Shown here piece by piece: positions 1 through 7,997 of a stretch of DNA of 17,310 nt. Origin of the DNA: CAYTSW01 sp964440605 (lineage in GTDB: Bacteria > Planctomycetota > Phycisphaerae > Phycisphaerales > UBA1924); the NCBI GenBank assembly GCA_964440605.1, contig CAYTSW010000051.1, positions 1 to 17,310 of the forward strand, written 5' to 3'. Each line of letters opens with the position of its first letter. Positions within the stretch are counted from its first letter, which is position 1. The position numbers and the translations under genes are program-made. Under the pieces are notes generated by a model that did not search any database, had not been told where the DNA came from, and worked only from the letters and a program-made list of their open reading frames with translations.

Positions 1-69
1 CAGCGCGAAGCCGTCGAGGGACAGATGACCCTGCTCCGCGCCCGCGCCAAACGGGAAATGGCCCGCTGA
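1..69 (+). CDS. 3' end of an unidentified gene (partial)
   Basis: The frame is open from the first base and ends at a TGA at 67-69, giving 22 residues that finish KREMAR. The peptide is rich in Arg, Glu, Gln and Leu and could be the end of an amphipathic helix or coiled coil, but it is too short to place in a family. It converges on leuS with only 19 bases between the two stop codons, so both genes must share or lack a terminator here. Support comes only from the open frame, the residue composition and the natural fit against the leuS end. Confidence 0.5.
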   Translation, partial: QREAVEGQMTLLRARAKREMAR

Positions 70-88
70 CGACGCGGACACACCCGAC

Positions 89-3000
89 TCAGTTCGCCAC
101 GATGTTCACGAGCTTGCCCGGCACCACGATCACCTTGCGCACCGTCTTGCCCTCCAGGAGCGCCTGAACACGGTCGTTGCCAAGCGCCGCGGCCTCCATC
201 TCCTCGTTCGACAGCCCCGCCGGAACCGTGATCTTCGCCCGCACCTTCCCGAGGATCTGCACCGGGATCTCAACCTCGTCCTCGACGAGCATCGCGGGGT
301 CGAACGCCGGCCACGCCGCATCGACGATCGACGCCGGGCGATCGCTGGCCGCCGTTGTTGCGGCCCCCAGCTTCGACCACAGCTCCTCCGCGACGTGCGG
401 CACGAACGGGCTCAGCAGCCGCGCGAATCGATCCATCTGATCCAGCGTCAGACCACCGGCCCTCCCCGCGTTGTTCACCAGCTCGATCATCGACGCGATC
501 GCGGTGTTGAACGCCAGCCGCCGCACGTCCTCGGTCACCTTCGCGATCGTCCGGTGCAACTGCTTCTCGACGCCGGTGTCTGCTTCGGCCGCCGCTTTGA
601 GCTCTCCCGAATCTTCATCGACCATCAGCCGCCACGTCCGCTGGAGGAAGCGGTGCATGCCGGTGATGTCGTCGGTGTTCCAGGGCTTGTCGGCGTCGAG
701 CGGGCCCATGTACATCTCGTAGAGCCGGAACGTGTCGGCCCCATACTTCTCGATCACGTCATCGGGGTTGACCACGTTCTTGAGCGACTTGCTCATCTTC
801 GCGACCGTCTGCGTCACGCGCTCGCCCGTCGCCATCTCGACGATCGAGCCATCCCCGCGCTCCTCCACCTCGTCGATCGGCACGAGGCTCTTGTCCGCCC
901 GCTGATACGCAAAGCCGGTGATCATCCCCTGGTGGAAGAGCGAGCGGAAGGGCTCGTGCGTCGACACCTCGCCCAGGTCGTACAGCGCCTTGTGCCAGAA
1001 CCGCGCGTACAGCAGGTGCAGCACCGCGTGCTCGGCGCCGCCGATGTACAGATCAACGCCCCAACGATCCTCCGTCTCCGCGCCCATCCAGTACCGCTCG
1101 GCCTCGCGCCCCGCCAGCCGATCGGCGTTGTGCGGATCGATATACCGCAGGTAGTACCAGCAGCTCCCCGCCCAGCCCGGCATCGTGTTGGTCTCACGCC
1201 GCACCGGCGCCTCGGGCGCCAGCGACGACACGCCCGCCTCGCCCGCCGTCGTGTTCACCCAGCCCGTCGCCTTGCCGAGCAGCGGCTGGGGCTCGGCCGA
1301 CTCCTCCGGCACGTAATCCTCCAGCGCCGGCAGTTCGACGGGCAGCCGCTCCTCATCCACCGGATGATGGTTCCCTGCCTCGTCAAACACCACCGGGAAG
1401 GGCTCGCCCCAGTACCGCTGGCGGCTGAAGAGCCAATCGCGCAGCTTGTACTGCGTTACCGCCTCGCCCAGCTTGCGCTCTTCGAGCAACGCGATCGCCC
1501 GCGCCTTGGCGTCCGCCATCGTCAGCCCGTTCAGCGGGCCGCTGTTCACGCTGTACCCCGGCCCCGTGTACGCCTCGCCCAGCTCGGCGTGCAGCCTCGC
1601 CTGCTCGAACCAGCTCTTCGCCTCCTCGAACGAGTCAAAGCCCATCGTCTCGATCGCCTCGAGCCACTGCATCCGCACCACGCCGCGGCGTTCGCCCACC
1701 GCGCCGGGCAGCTCCTCGCGCAGCGACGCCACGTCCGTCTCCGCCTGCGGCTGCTCGTCCGAGCCCTCGCGCGTCGTCCGCGCGATGCTCAACGCCTCGG
1801 CGAATCGCTCCGGCCCCCACTCCCGGCTCGTCACCAGACCCAGCACGTCCGCCAACAGCCAGAACCACCGCTCGCTCCGCGCCTCCGCTTCACTCGCGTT
1901 GCGGAAGAAGAAGTCCATCGCCGCCGCCGTCCGCGAGTACACCACGTCCTTGATCGGAAGGCCAAACGCCTTGGCGAACTCGTAGTCGCGGCTGTCGTGT
2001 GCCGGCACCGCCATGATCGCGCCCGTGCCGTACCCCATCATCACGTAGTCCGCGATGAAGACCGGGATGCGCTCCTCGCTCAGCGGGTTGATGGCGTACG
2101 CCCCGATGAAGACGCCGCTCTTGGTCTTGGCCTCCTGTCGATCGACGTCGCTGCGCGACGCGACGAGCTTCCGGTACGCCTCTACCATCTCCCTGGGCAA
2201 CGCGTTGCGCCGCACCAGCTCATCGGCACCCTCGAAGCCGCCGGCTTTCCACGCGTCGGGCACGGTGTCGCCGTACGCGTCCTTCAACAGTTCATCGACC
2301 AGCGGGTGCTCGGGCGCGAGCACCATGTACGTCGCGCCAAAGAGCGTGTCGGGCCGCGTCGTGAAGACGCGGATGCGCCGCTTGCCGCAGGCGAAATCGG
2401 CGTGGGTGCCCTCGCTGCGACCGATCCATGCCCGCTGCATCGTCTTCGTGCTCGCGGGCCAGTCGAGATCCTCGAGGTCATCCAGCAGCCGCTGCGCGTA
2501 CGCCGTGATGCGGAACATCCACTGGCGCAAGGGCCGACGAACCACCGGAAACCCGCCGCGCTCGCTCCGCCCGTCGATCACCTCTTCGTTCGCGAGCACC
2601 GTGCCCAGCTTGGGGCACCAGTTGACCGTCTGCTCGCCGAGATACGCCAGCCGCTGATCATCGATGAACGCCCGGCGTTCGTCTTCATTCAGCTTCGCCC
2701 AGGGCCGCGAACCCTCCCACGCCTCGTCGTCCGTGCGCACCGGCTTGCCCTTCGGCCCCGGGCGCAGCGTGTCGGCCTCCAGCTCGCGGGCCAGCTCCTC
2801 CACCGTCCGCGCGCGGTTCGCGTGCTCGTCGTACCACGCGCCGTACATCCGCAGCCAGATCCACTGCGTCCAGCGGTAGTACCCCGGGTCGATCGTCGCG
2901 ACCTCCCGCGACCAGTCGTACGAAAAGCCGAACCGCTTGAGCTGCCGACGAAAGTTGTCGATCGCCTCCCGCGTCGTCACCTCCGGGTGTACGCCCGTCT

Positions 3001-3334
3001 TGATCGCGTACTGCTCCGCCGGCAACCCGAACGCGTCCCACCCCATCGGGTGCAGCACGTTGTGCCCCGTCATCCGCTTGTACCGCGCGACGATGTCCGA
3101 CCCGATGTACCCCTCCGGGTGCCCCACGTGCAGCCCCGCGGCCGAGGGGTACGGGAACATGTCCATCACGAAGAACTTGGGCCGCCCCGCGTCAAAGCCC
3201 GGCTCGCCCGGGTTCTTCGCCCGGTGCACGCCGGTCTCGTCCCACGCCTCCTGCCACCGACGCTCGATCGCCTGCGCCAAGAAGGCGTTGTAGCGAAAAG
3301 GAGGCGCCGCCGTATCCGTCTGCTGTTCCGTCAT
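89..3334 (-). CDS. leuS: Leucyl-tRNA synthetase with lineage-specific insertions
   Basis: This cytoplasmic class I synthetase charges tRNA-Leu with leucine. The Rossmann HIGH motif appears as HVGH at residues 69-72, in the context MFPYPSAAGLHVGH. The CP1 editing domain shows TTRPDTLFGATY (325-336) and GYGTGAIMAVPAHDSRDYEF (434-453), where Asp447 fits the conserved editing aspartate. LRDWLFSRQRYWGEP follows at about 631-645, and KMSKS is at 846-850. The C-terminal anticodon-binding region and a closing VIVVPGKLVNIVAN-type tail are present. At 1081 residues it is well above the usual 800-900. One insertion (about 170-228) precedes the zinc-like WCPKLGTVLANE, which keeps a single Cys; a second (about 467-588) follows the editing core. 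I recall the first insertion as common in planctomycete LeuRS. The ATG start gives a normal N-terminus but lacks a clear Shine-Dalgarno. It lies 45 bases after folC on the same strand, so cotranscription is likely. Confidence 0.97.
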   Translation of the reverse strand: MTEQQTDTAAPPFRYNAFLAQAIERRWQEAWDETGVHRAKNPGEPGFDAGRPKFFVMDMFPYPSAAGLHVGHPEGYIGSDIVARYKRMTGHNVLHPMGWDAFGLPAEQYAIKTGVHPEVTTREAIDNFRRQLKRFGFSYDWSREVATIDPGYYRWTQWIWLRMYGAWYDEHANRARTVEELARELEADTLRPGPKGKPVRTDDEAWEGSRPWAKLNEDERRAFIDDQRLAYLGEQTVNWCPKLGTVLANEEVIDGRSERGGFPVVRRPLRQWMFRITAYAQRLLDDLEDLDWPASTKTMQRAWIGRSEGTHADFACGKRRIRVFTTRPDTLFGATYMVLAPEHPLVDELLKDAYGDTVPDAWKAGGFEGADELVRRNALPREMVEAYRKLVASRSDVDRQEAKTKSGVFIGAYAINPLSEERIPVFIADYVMMGYGTGAIMAVPAHDSRDYEFAKAFGLPIKDVVYSRTAAAMDFFFRNASEAEARSERWFWLLADVLGLVTSREWGPERFAEALSIARTTREGSDEQPQAETDVASLREELPGAVGERRGVVRMQWLEAIETMGFDSFEEAKSWFEQARLHAELGEAYTGPGYSVNSGPLNGLTMADAKARAIALLEERKLGEAVTQYKLRDWLFSRQRYWGEPFPVVFDEAGNHHPVDEERLPVELPALEDYVPEESAEPQPLLGKATGWVNTTAGEAGVSSLAPEAPVRRETNTMPGWAGSCWYYLRYIDPHNADRLAGREAERYWMGAETEDRWGVDLYIGGAEHAVLHLLYARFWHKALYDLGEVSTHEPFRSLFHQGMITGFAYQRADKSLVPIDEVEERGDGSIVEMATGERVTQTVAKMSKSLKNVVNPDDVIEKYGADTFRLYEMYMGPLDADKPWNTDDITGMHRFLQRTWRLMVDEDSGELKAAAEADTGVEKQLHRTIAKVTEDVRRLAFNTAIASMIELVNNAGRAGGLTLDQMDRFARLLSPFVPHVAEELWSKLGAATTAASDRPASIVDAAWPAFDPAMLVEDEVEIPVQILGKVRAKITVPAGLSNEEMEAAALGNDRVQALLEGKTVRKVIVVPGKLVNIVAN

Positions 3335-3379
3335 GGCGGGGCCAGTGTAGGGAAGCGACCCGCCCCCGCGCGGTGACCG

Positions 3380-4840
3380 CTACACGCCCACCGGCGACGC
3401 ACGCGTGGCCAGCAGCTTCTTCGCCTCGCCCACCAGGTAGAAGCTGCCCGTCACGCACACCAGGTCGTCCCGCCGCGCCGCCCGCGAGGCGATCGAGATC
3501 GCCTCGTCCAGGTCCTCGGCCACCTGGTACATCTTCGGGCTCTTGTCCTCGAACAGGCGCCCAAGCTCGTGCGGGTCCATGGCGCGGCTGTTGCCCCTGG
3601 CTCGCGTGAAGACGATCTTGTCCCCGCCCACCGCCACCTGCGACAGCATCGCGTCGATGTCCTTGTCCGAGGCGCACCCGAAGATCGTGATCATCGAGTC
3701 GTACGGGATGTGCGAGCCCACCGAGCGCACGAGCGCCGCCAACGCCGCGGGATTGTGCGCGCCGTCGAGGAGAATCCGCGGGTCGCCCGGAATCAGCTCC
3801 ATCCGCCCGTCGAGCCTGGTCTGCGACAGGCCCTCGACGATCGGCGCCTCGCCCAGCTCGAAGCCGCGCTCCGCCAGCTTATCCAGCACCGCCAGCGCCA
3901 AGCCGCAGTTGAACGCCTGATGCTCGCCCGGCACCGGGACGGGCACATGCTCGAACGTCGCCCGAGGCGTCGACAGCCCGATCCGCACGTGCGGGCCCAT
4001 CAGCTCCCCCGCCTCGAAGCGGTGGCTGAAGTCGATGTCCTGACCCACCACCTCCAACTCCGCGCCGCGCTGCTCCGCCTCCTCGCGCAACGCCGCGATG
4101 ACCTGCTTGTCCTGCTTGATCGTCAGCGCCGCGGCTCCGGGCTTGAAGATGCCCGCCTTCTCCCGCGCGATGTCCACCACCGTCTCACCCAGGAACTGCT
4201 GGTGATCGAGCCCGATCGCCGTCACCGCCGCGACCAACGGCTGCACAACGTTCGTCGCGTCCAACCGCCCGCCGAGCCCCACCTCGATCAGCGCCACATC
4301 CACCGCCTGTTCCGCCAGGTGCACAAAGCCCATCGCCGTCATCAGCTCGAAGTAGGTGGGCGAACCCAGCTTCTTGGGCAGCTTGGCCTCGGCCTCGGCA
4401 ACCCGCCGCGCGGCGTTCGTGAACGCCGGCTGCGTGATGTTCGCCCCGTTGATCCGGATCCGCTCGCGCACGTTCACCACATGGGGCGACGTGTACGTCC
4501 CCACCGTCAGGCCGCACGCCCGCAGGGCGTGGTCGATCATGCCGACCGTCGAGCCCTTGCCGTTGGTCCCGGCGATGTGCACGCAACGCAGGTCGTGCTG
4601 CGGATTGCCCAGCTTCTCCATGAGCGCCGTGATGCGCTCGAGCGTGAACGTCCCGGGCTGCACGCGCGAGGCCCGCATGCGCTCGACGTCGATGTGCTCG
4701 GTGAGGTACGCGATCGCGTCGCGGTACCCGCCGATCGCCCCGCCGCCCCCGCTTCCGCCGCCCCGCTTCCCGCCGCCCGCCTTCTTGTTCGTGTTGGACT
4801 TGGAGGACCCGTTAGACGACTTGCCGCTGCGCGTTGACAT
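3380..4840 (-). CDS. folC: Bifunctional folylpolyglutamate / dihydrofolate synthase
   Basis: This Mur-ligase-family enzyme uses ATP to add glutamate to folates and, in bacteria, usually also to dihydropteroate. The P-loop GTNGKGS is at residues 91-97, followed by TYTSPH (115-120). EVGLGGRLDATN (186-197), the LDH element (211-213) and REKAGIF (226-232, with the lysine that is carbamylated in this family) come next. DGAHNP of the C-terminal domain is at 359-364 and TGSFYLVGEAK lies near the end. The length of 486 residues is slightly long because of a Ser/Lys/Gly-rich low-complexity N-terminus (about 1-38) ahead of the conserved fold. No later Met fits before the conserved start of the domain, so the ATG at 4840 is kept; AGGA lies about 9 bases upstream. 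It sits between pdxJ (105-base gap) and leuS (45-base gap). Whether it has both activities cannot be told from sequence alone. Confidence 0.95.
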   Translation of the reverse strand: MSTRSGKSSNGSSKSNTNKKAGGGKRGGGSGGGGAIGGYRDAIAYLTEHIDVERMRASRVQPGTFTLERITALMEKLGNPQHDLRCVHIAGTNGKGSTVGMIDHALRACGLTVGTYTSPHVVNVRERIRINGANITQPAFTNAARRVAEAEAKLPKKLGSPTYFELMTAMGFVHLAEQAVDVALIEVGLGGRLDATNVVQPLVAAVTAIGLDHQQFLGETVVDIAREKAGIFKPGAAALTIKQDKQVIAALREEAEQRGAELEVVGQDIDFSHRFEAGELMGPHVRIGLSTPRATFEHVPVPVPGEHQAFNCGLALAVLDKLAERGFELGEAPIVEGLSQTRLDGRMELIPGDPRILLDGAHNPAALAALVRSVGSHIPYDSMITIFGCASDKDIDAMLSQVAVGGDKIVFTRARGNSRAMDPHELGRLFEDKSPKMYQVAEDLDEAISIASRAARRDDLVCVTGSFYLVGEAKKLLATRASPVGV

Positions 4841-4945
4841 GATCGTCGATCCTAGACGTCACCGCGAAATCGTCCACAACGGCGCCTGTCTCACGACACC
4901 CAAACCCGCGCATGCCAATCCAAACATACACCGTACCGCCGCGGC

Positions 4946-5728
4946 CTACCGCCCCGCCGCTTCCCGCATCACCCGCTTCATCTCCGCCACGGCGCTCCGC
5001 AAGCCAACGTAGATCGCCCGACTGACAATCGCGTGCCCGATGTGCAGCTCCGCGATGTTGGGCAGGGCCGCGACGTGCTCCACGTTCGCATAGTTCAGCG
5101 CGTGCCCCGCGTTGAAGCGCATGCCGGCATCAGCCACCGCCTGCCCCGCCGCCCGCAGGCGCTCCAGTTCCTCCCGCAGCTCCGGGCTCCGCAGGTCGCC
5201 CCCCGCCTCGGCGAAGCGGTGGGCGTAGGGCCCGGTGTGCAGCTCGCAGATGTCGAATCCCAGTTCCGCCGCCGCCTCCACCTGCCGACGCTCCGCATCG
5301 ATGAAAGCGCTGACGAACATGCCCGCGTCCTTGAGGCGCTGGACCACCTCTCCCAATCGCGCCCGCTGGCCCGCGACGTCCAACCCGCCCTCGGTCGTCA
5401 CCTCTTCGCGCCCTTCCGGCACCAGCATCGCCGAATGCGGCCGCACGTCGCGCGCAATACCGACCATCTCGTCCGTCGCCGCCATCTCCAGGTTGAACTT
5501 CACCCGCACCAGAGGCCGCAGACCGTGGACGTCACGATCGATCACGTGCCGACGATCTTCGCGCAGGTGCATCGTGATCCCATCCGCCCCGCCCAGCTCC
5601 GCCTCGTGCGCCGCCCGCGCCGGGTCCGGCTCGGCGAACTTCTCCGGCCCCGCCCCCGCAGCCCCCGCCCGGTAGCGCGCCTGCCGCACCGTCGCTACAT
5701 GGTCAATATTCACCCCGAGCTGGATCAT
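4946..5728 (-). CDS. pdxJ: Pyridoxine 5'-phosphate synthase
   Basis: PdxJ condenses 1-deoxy-D-xylulose 5-phosphate with 3-amino-2-oxopropyl phosphate to make pyridoxine 5'-phosphate in the DXP-dependent vitamin B6 pathway. The protein opens MIQLGVNIDHVATVRQAR, the family's N-terminal signature. It continues with HLREDRRHVIDRDV, NLEMAATDEM, SAMLVPEGREEVTTEGG, FIDAERRQVEAA, ICELHTGPYA and a C-terminal GHALNYANVEH...ELHIGHAIVSRAIYVGL phosphate-binding region. I chose the ATG at 5728 because the conserved family sequence starts there. The in-frame ATG at 5761 would only add 11 residues (MAGRIAWYRPD) unlike the family. The 260 residues are close to the usual 240-250. It is the first gene of the minus-strand pdxJ-folC-leuS run, and its promoter should lie in the divergent AT-rich region before the DUF2089 gene. 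Confidence 0.96.
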   Translation of the reverse strand: MIQLGVNIDHVATVRQARYRAGAAGAGPEKFAEPDPARAAHEAELGGADGITMHLREDRRHVIDRDVHGLRPLVRVKFNLEMAATDEMVGIARDVRPHSAMLVPEGREEVTTEGGLDVAGQRARLGEVVQRLKDAGMFVSAFIDAERRQVEAAAELGFDICELHTGPYAHRFAEAGGDLRSPELREELERLRAAGQAVADAGMRFNAGHALNYANVEHVAALPNIAELHIGHAIVSRAIYVGLRSAVAEMKRVMREAAGR

Positions 5729-5784
5729 GTCGGGACGGTACCACGCGATCCGACCGGCCATCGCTCAATTTTCCGAAAACAGAC

Positions 5785-5835
5785 TTGCACAATCCGAAAC
5801 ACTGTTGCACATTATTCATTGTGACTTTGACAATG
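5785..5835 (+). promoter_or_regulatory. AT-rich promoter/operator region of the DUF2089 gene
   Basis: A conspicuously AT-rich patch in GC-rich DNA. TTGCACA occurs twice, at 5785-5791 and 5805-5811, 20 bases apart and so on the same helix face. CATTGT (5817-5822) and ACAATG (5830-5835) form a dyad with a 7-base spacer that covers the proposed start codon. CACAAT (5788-5793) is also complementary to ATTGTG (5818-5823). TTGCAC at 5785 with CATTAT at 5810-5815 resembles a promoter, although the 19-base spacer is long. The spacing and symmetry suggest a bound regulator, possibly the DUF2089 product itself, and the region must also drive divergent pdxJ. Confidence 0.4.
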
Positions 5836-6195
5836 CAAAGCCAACCCACGGAATTACCCCATCTCCTCAACCACCCCCTCGCCCGCCTCTCCCGCGAGGA
5901 CCTCGATCTCATCACCCGCCTCACCCTCCACTCCGGCTCGCTCAAGGCCCTCGCCAAGGACTTTGGCGTCAGCTACCCCACCATCCGCTCACGCCTCGAC
6001 CGCACCATCGAACGGCTGACCCACGCCATCGAAGGCCGAGAGCCCGACCCGCTCAACGAAATGCTCGCCGACCTCGTCGCCCGCGGGGAACTCTCACGTT
6101 CCAACGCCGTCGCCATTCGCGACACCGCCCGCCGCGCCGCCCGCGCGGCCGATCACCAGCACAACACGCCCAACAAGGAGCACAGCCATGATTGA
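5833..6195 (+). CDS. DUF2089-type helix-turn-helix protein
   Basis: A 120-residue protein whose centre matches my memory of the DUF2089 family: LARLSREDLDLITRLTLHSG, then SLKALAKDFGVSYPTIRSRL with TIERL. The segment at about residues 36-57 has the pattern of a DNA-binding helix-turn-helix, with the recognition helix in VSYPTIRSRLDR. The C-terminal half is Arg/Ala-rich and ends in a polar His/Asn tail. No metal-binding Cys are present. I chose the ATG at 5833; a GTG at 5821 and a TTG at 5785 are also in frame but lie within the likely promoter. No Shine-Dalgarno is visible, and if the 5810 box is the -10 the message would have a very short leader. It overlaps the next gene by 8 bases, so the two are probably coupled and the regulator may act with the membrane protein. 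Its targets are unknown. Confidence 0.8.
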   Translation: MQSQPTELPHLLNHPLARLSREDLDLITRLTLHSGSLKALAKDFGVSYPTIRSRLDRTIERLTHAIEGREPDPLNEMLADLVARGELSRSNAVAIRDTARRAARAADHQHNTPNKEHSHD

Positions 6196-6547
6196 ACCCT
6201 GGTTTGACCCACAGACCGCCGGCATGATCGGCGGCTTCGCCGGTGCCGGCGTCGGCATCATCTTCGGAGGCATCGGCGGCCCGTTGATGGGCTACGCCGC
6301 TCCCCGCGGCAAGTGGAAGCCGCTCATCATCGGCATGTTCGCCGCAGGCATCACGCTGGGGCTCGTTTCCCTCGCCATCGGCCTCTACGCCCTGTCTGAC
6401 AAACAGCCCTACCACGTCTGGTACCCCTTCACCCTCGTCGGGGGCATCATGATCTTCGTCGAAGCGTGCATTCTCCCCGGCATCCTCAAGCAGTACCGCA
6501 TCGCCGAGGAACGCGCCGTCGACGCGGCCCAACTCCTCGACACCTGA
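6188..6547 (+). CDS. Small three-helix membrane protein of unknown function
   Basis: A 119-residue hydrophobic protein that I do not recognise as a named family. Three membrane segments are visible: about residues 12-38 (Gly-rich, GGFAGAGVGIIFGGIGG), 46-69 (LIIGMFAAGITLGLVSLAIG) and 78-100 (WYPFTLVGGIMIFVEACILP). A charged tail (KQYRIAEERAVDAAQLLD) is likely cytoplasmic. The ATG at 6188 lies inside the end of the DUF2089 gene in another frame, an 8-base overlap typical of translational coupling. The first helix has small-residue spacing that suits helix packing. Pairing with a DNA-binding protein suggests a sensor/regulator or anti-regulator arrangement, but this is inference only. It ends 16 bases before the convergent dehydrogenase gene; CGCT-TCGT-AGCG in that gap could fold only a weak 4-bp hairpin. 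Confidence 0.8.
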   Translation: MIEPWFDPQTAGMIGGFAGAGVGIIFGGIGGPLMGYAAPRGKWKPLIIGMFAAGITLGLVSLAIGLYALSDKQPYHVWYPFTLVGGIMIFVEACILPGILKQYRIAEERAVDAAQLLDT

Positions 6548-6563
6548 TCGCTTCGTAGCGGAC

Positions 6564-7541
6564 TCAGGGCGCCGGGAACCGCGGCTCTTCGCCCTGCAAT
6601 ACCCCCCACACGTCCTCCACCACGCGCGACATGTTCCGCTGCGCCGTCTGCGTCGCCGCCCCGATATGCGGCGTCAGGCGGGCATTGGGCACGAGCAGCA
6701 GCGGATTCTCGTGCGTCATCGGCTCAGGTTCGTGCACGTCCACGATCGCCTGCGCCGCCGGATGGCGCTCGAGAAAGGCCGCCAACGCCCGATCGTCAAC
6801 CACAAAGCCGCGGCTCGTGTTGATGATCAGCACATCGTCCTGACAGTGTCGCAGCGCCGCGGCATCGAGCAGATGCCGGTTCTCCCTGCGTCCGTCGACG
6901 TGCAGCGTCAGCACGTCCGCCCCGCGCAAGACATCCTCAAACGACAGCGGGATCCCGCCCCACCGCTCCGCTTCGGGCACCGCGCGCAGGTCATTGAAGA
7001 TCAATCGGGCGCCGAACGCCGAGGCCAGCCTCGCGACACGCCGGCCGACGCGCCCCATGCCGACGACGCCGAACGTCAGGTCGCTCACCTGATACGCCGC
7101 CCGCAGCTCGACGCGCAGGTCCTTCCACCGTTGGACGCCGATCGGCTTCTCCAGAAACAGCCGCGGGCGCGTCGCATCGAGCGTGAACGCCATCACCAGC
7201 TCCGCGACCGCGTCGGCGTTCGCCTCGGGCGTGTAGACCACCTCCACGCCCCGCTGCCGGCATGCCTCGACATCGATGCTGTCGATCCCCACGCCCGCGC
7301 GCCCAACCACGCGCAGGTGCGGCGCCCGCTCGAGCAGCCCCGCGTCCACCCTCGTGTACGTGCGCACCACCATGCCCGCCGCCGACGCCAGCGCACGCTC
7401 GAAGACCTTGGGGTCGTCATCGGGCGAGGCGCGCACCAACTCCGCGCGCGCCGCGAGCCACTCCGCGCTCGACGGGTGCAGGTGCTCCGTCTGGATCACC
7501 AGCGGGCGATCGCCGGACACCGGCGCTGCGCTAGTTGTCAT
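6564..7541 (-). CDS. D-isomer-specific 2-hydroxyacid dehydrogenase (phosphoglycerate dehydrogenase-like)
   Basis: An NAD-dependent oxidoreductase of the D-2-hydroxyacid dehydrogenase family, predicted cytoplasmic. The substrate-binding half shows VVGRAGVGIDSIDVEACRQR (78-97). The nucleotide-binding half has the Rossmann motif GMGRVG (161-166) with Asp184 as the expected NAD-binding acid. The catalytic triad fits Arg244 (NTSRG), Glu273 (DVHEPEP) and His292 (TPHIGA). The protein has 325 residues, so it lacks the C-terminal ACT or ASB regulatory domains of long SerA enzymes. Substrate is therefore uncertain: 3-phosphoglycerate, hydroxypyruvate/glyoxylate or another 2-oxoacid are all possible. 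The ATG at 7541 lies within the last codons of clpS, an 11-base overlap, and no separate Shine-Dalgarno is seen, so translation is probably coupled to clpS. No other serine-pathway genes are visible. Confidence 0.92.
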   Translation of the reverse strand: MTTSAAPVSGDRPLVIQTEHLHPSSAEWLAARAELVRASPDDDPKVFERALASAAGMVVRTYTRVDAGLLERAPHLRVVGRAGVGIDSIDVEACRQRGVEVVYTPEANADAVAELVMAFTLDATRPRLFLEKPIGVQRWKDLRVELRAAYQVSDLTFGVVGMGRVGRRVARLASAFGARLIFNDLRAVPEAERWGGIPLSFEDVLRGADVLTLHVDGRRENRHLLDAAALRHCQDDVLIINTSRGFVVDDRALAAFLERHPAAQAIVDVHEPEPMTHENPLLLVPNARLTPHIGAATQTAQRNMSRVVEDVWGVLQGEEPRFPAP

Positions 7542-7887
7542 TGTCGGCGTCGTCGTCCCCGAAATCGGCCGGCTCGAGGATCACGCTCATCGGCCCCGAA
7601 CACGCCGCGATCCGAGCATCCGGCCCGAACGAGATGATCTGTTCGCGCTTGAGCTCCGCCAACTCGCGGTGCGTCGTCTTGCACACGCCGCGCCCCTCCG
7701 CGTCGATCTTCTCGGCGATCTCGAAGGCACGCTCGACGCTGTGCCCGAACAGCGACACGAGCATCTCGATCACGTACTCGTACGAGTGATCGTCGTCGTC
7801 AAGGATCACCACGTTCCACAGGCGCGGCTGCTCGGTGCGGCGCTCGTGCACCGGACGCGTTCTGGTCTGGTCAGCGGTCGCTGGCAT
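7531..7887 (-). CDS. clpS: ATP-dependent Clp protease adaptor ClpS
   Basis: ClpS delivers N-end-rule substrates, proteins with destabilising bulky N-terminal residues, to a ClpA- or ClpC-type unfoldase and ClpP. Residues about 21-36 read PRLWNVVILDDDDHSY, and the acidic turn matches the substrate-pocket Asn/Asp region. YVIEMLVSLFGHSVERAF and GRGVCKTTHRELAELKREQI follow; the His of TTHRE fits the conserved pocket histidine. The protein has 118 residues with a 20-residue polar N-terminal extension, which in other ClpS proteins contacts the unfoldase, and an acidic Asp/Asn-rich C-terminal tail. AGGA lies 7 bases before the ATG. It is first in a two-gene unit with the overlapping dehydrogenase. 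No clpA or clpP is in the window. Its promoter should lie in 7888-8154, shared divergently with the HU gene. Confidence 0.95.
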   Translation of the reverse strand: MPATADQTRTRPVHERRTEQPRLWNVVILDDDDHSYEYVIEMLVSLFGHSVERAFEIAEKIDAEGRGVCKTTHRELAELKREQIISFGPDARIAACSGPMSVILEPADFGDDDADNDN

Positions 7888-7997
7888 GGAAACATCCTAG
7901 CGCCCTCTCGGGCCGTGCCCAAGCGCTATCACGACCGCATCGGGGGGCTTTCCACGCCGACGTCCTGTGGAACCCGCGTGGAGAGGTTTGTTCGGGA

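Noticed and set aside
395..3376. Plus-strand open frame of 993 codons opposite leuS
   Set aside because: It is antisense to a clear leucyl-tRNA synthetase and its product is mostly Arg, His, Leu, Val and Pro, as expected from the complement of GC-rich codons.
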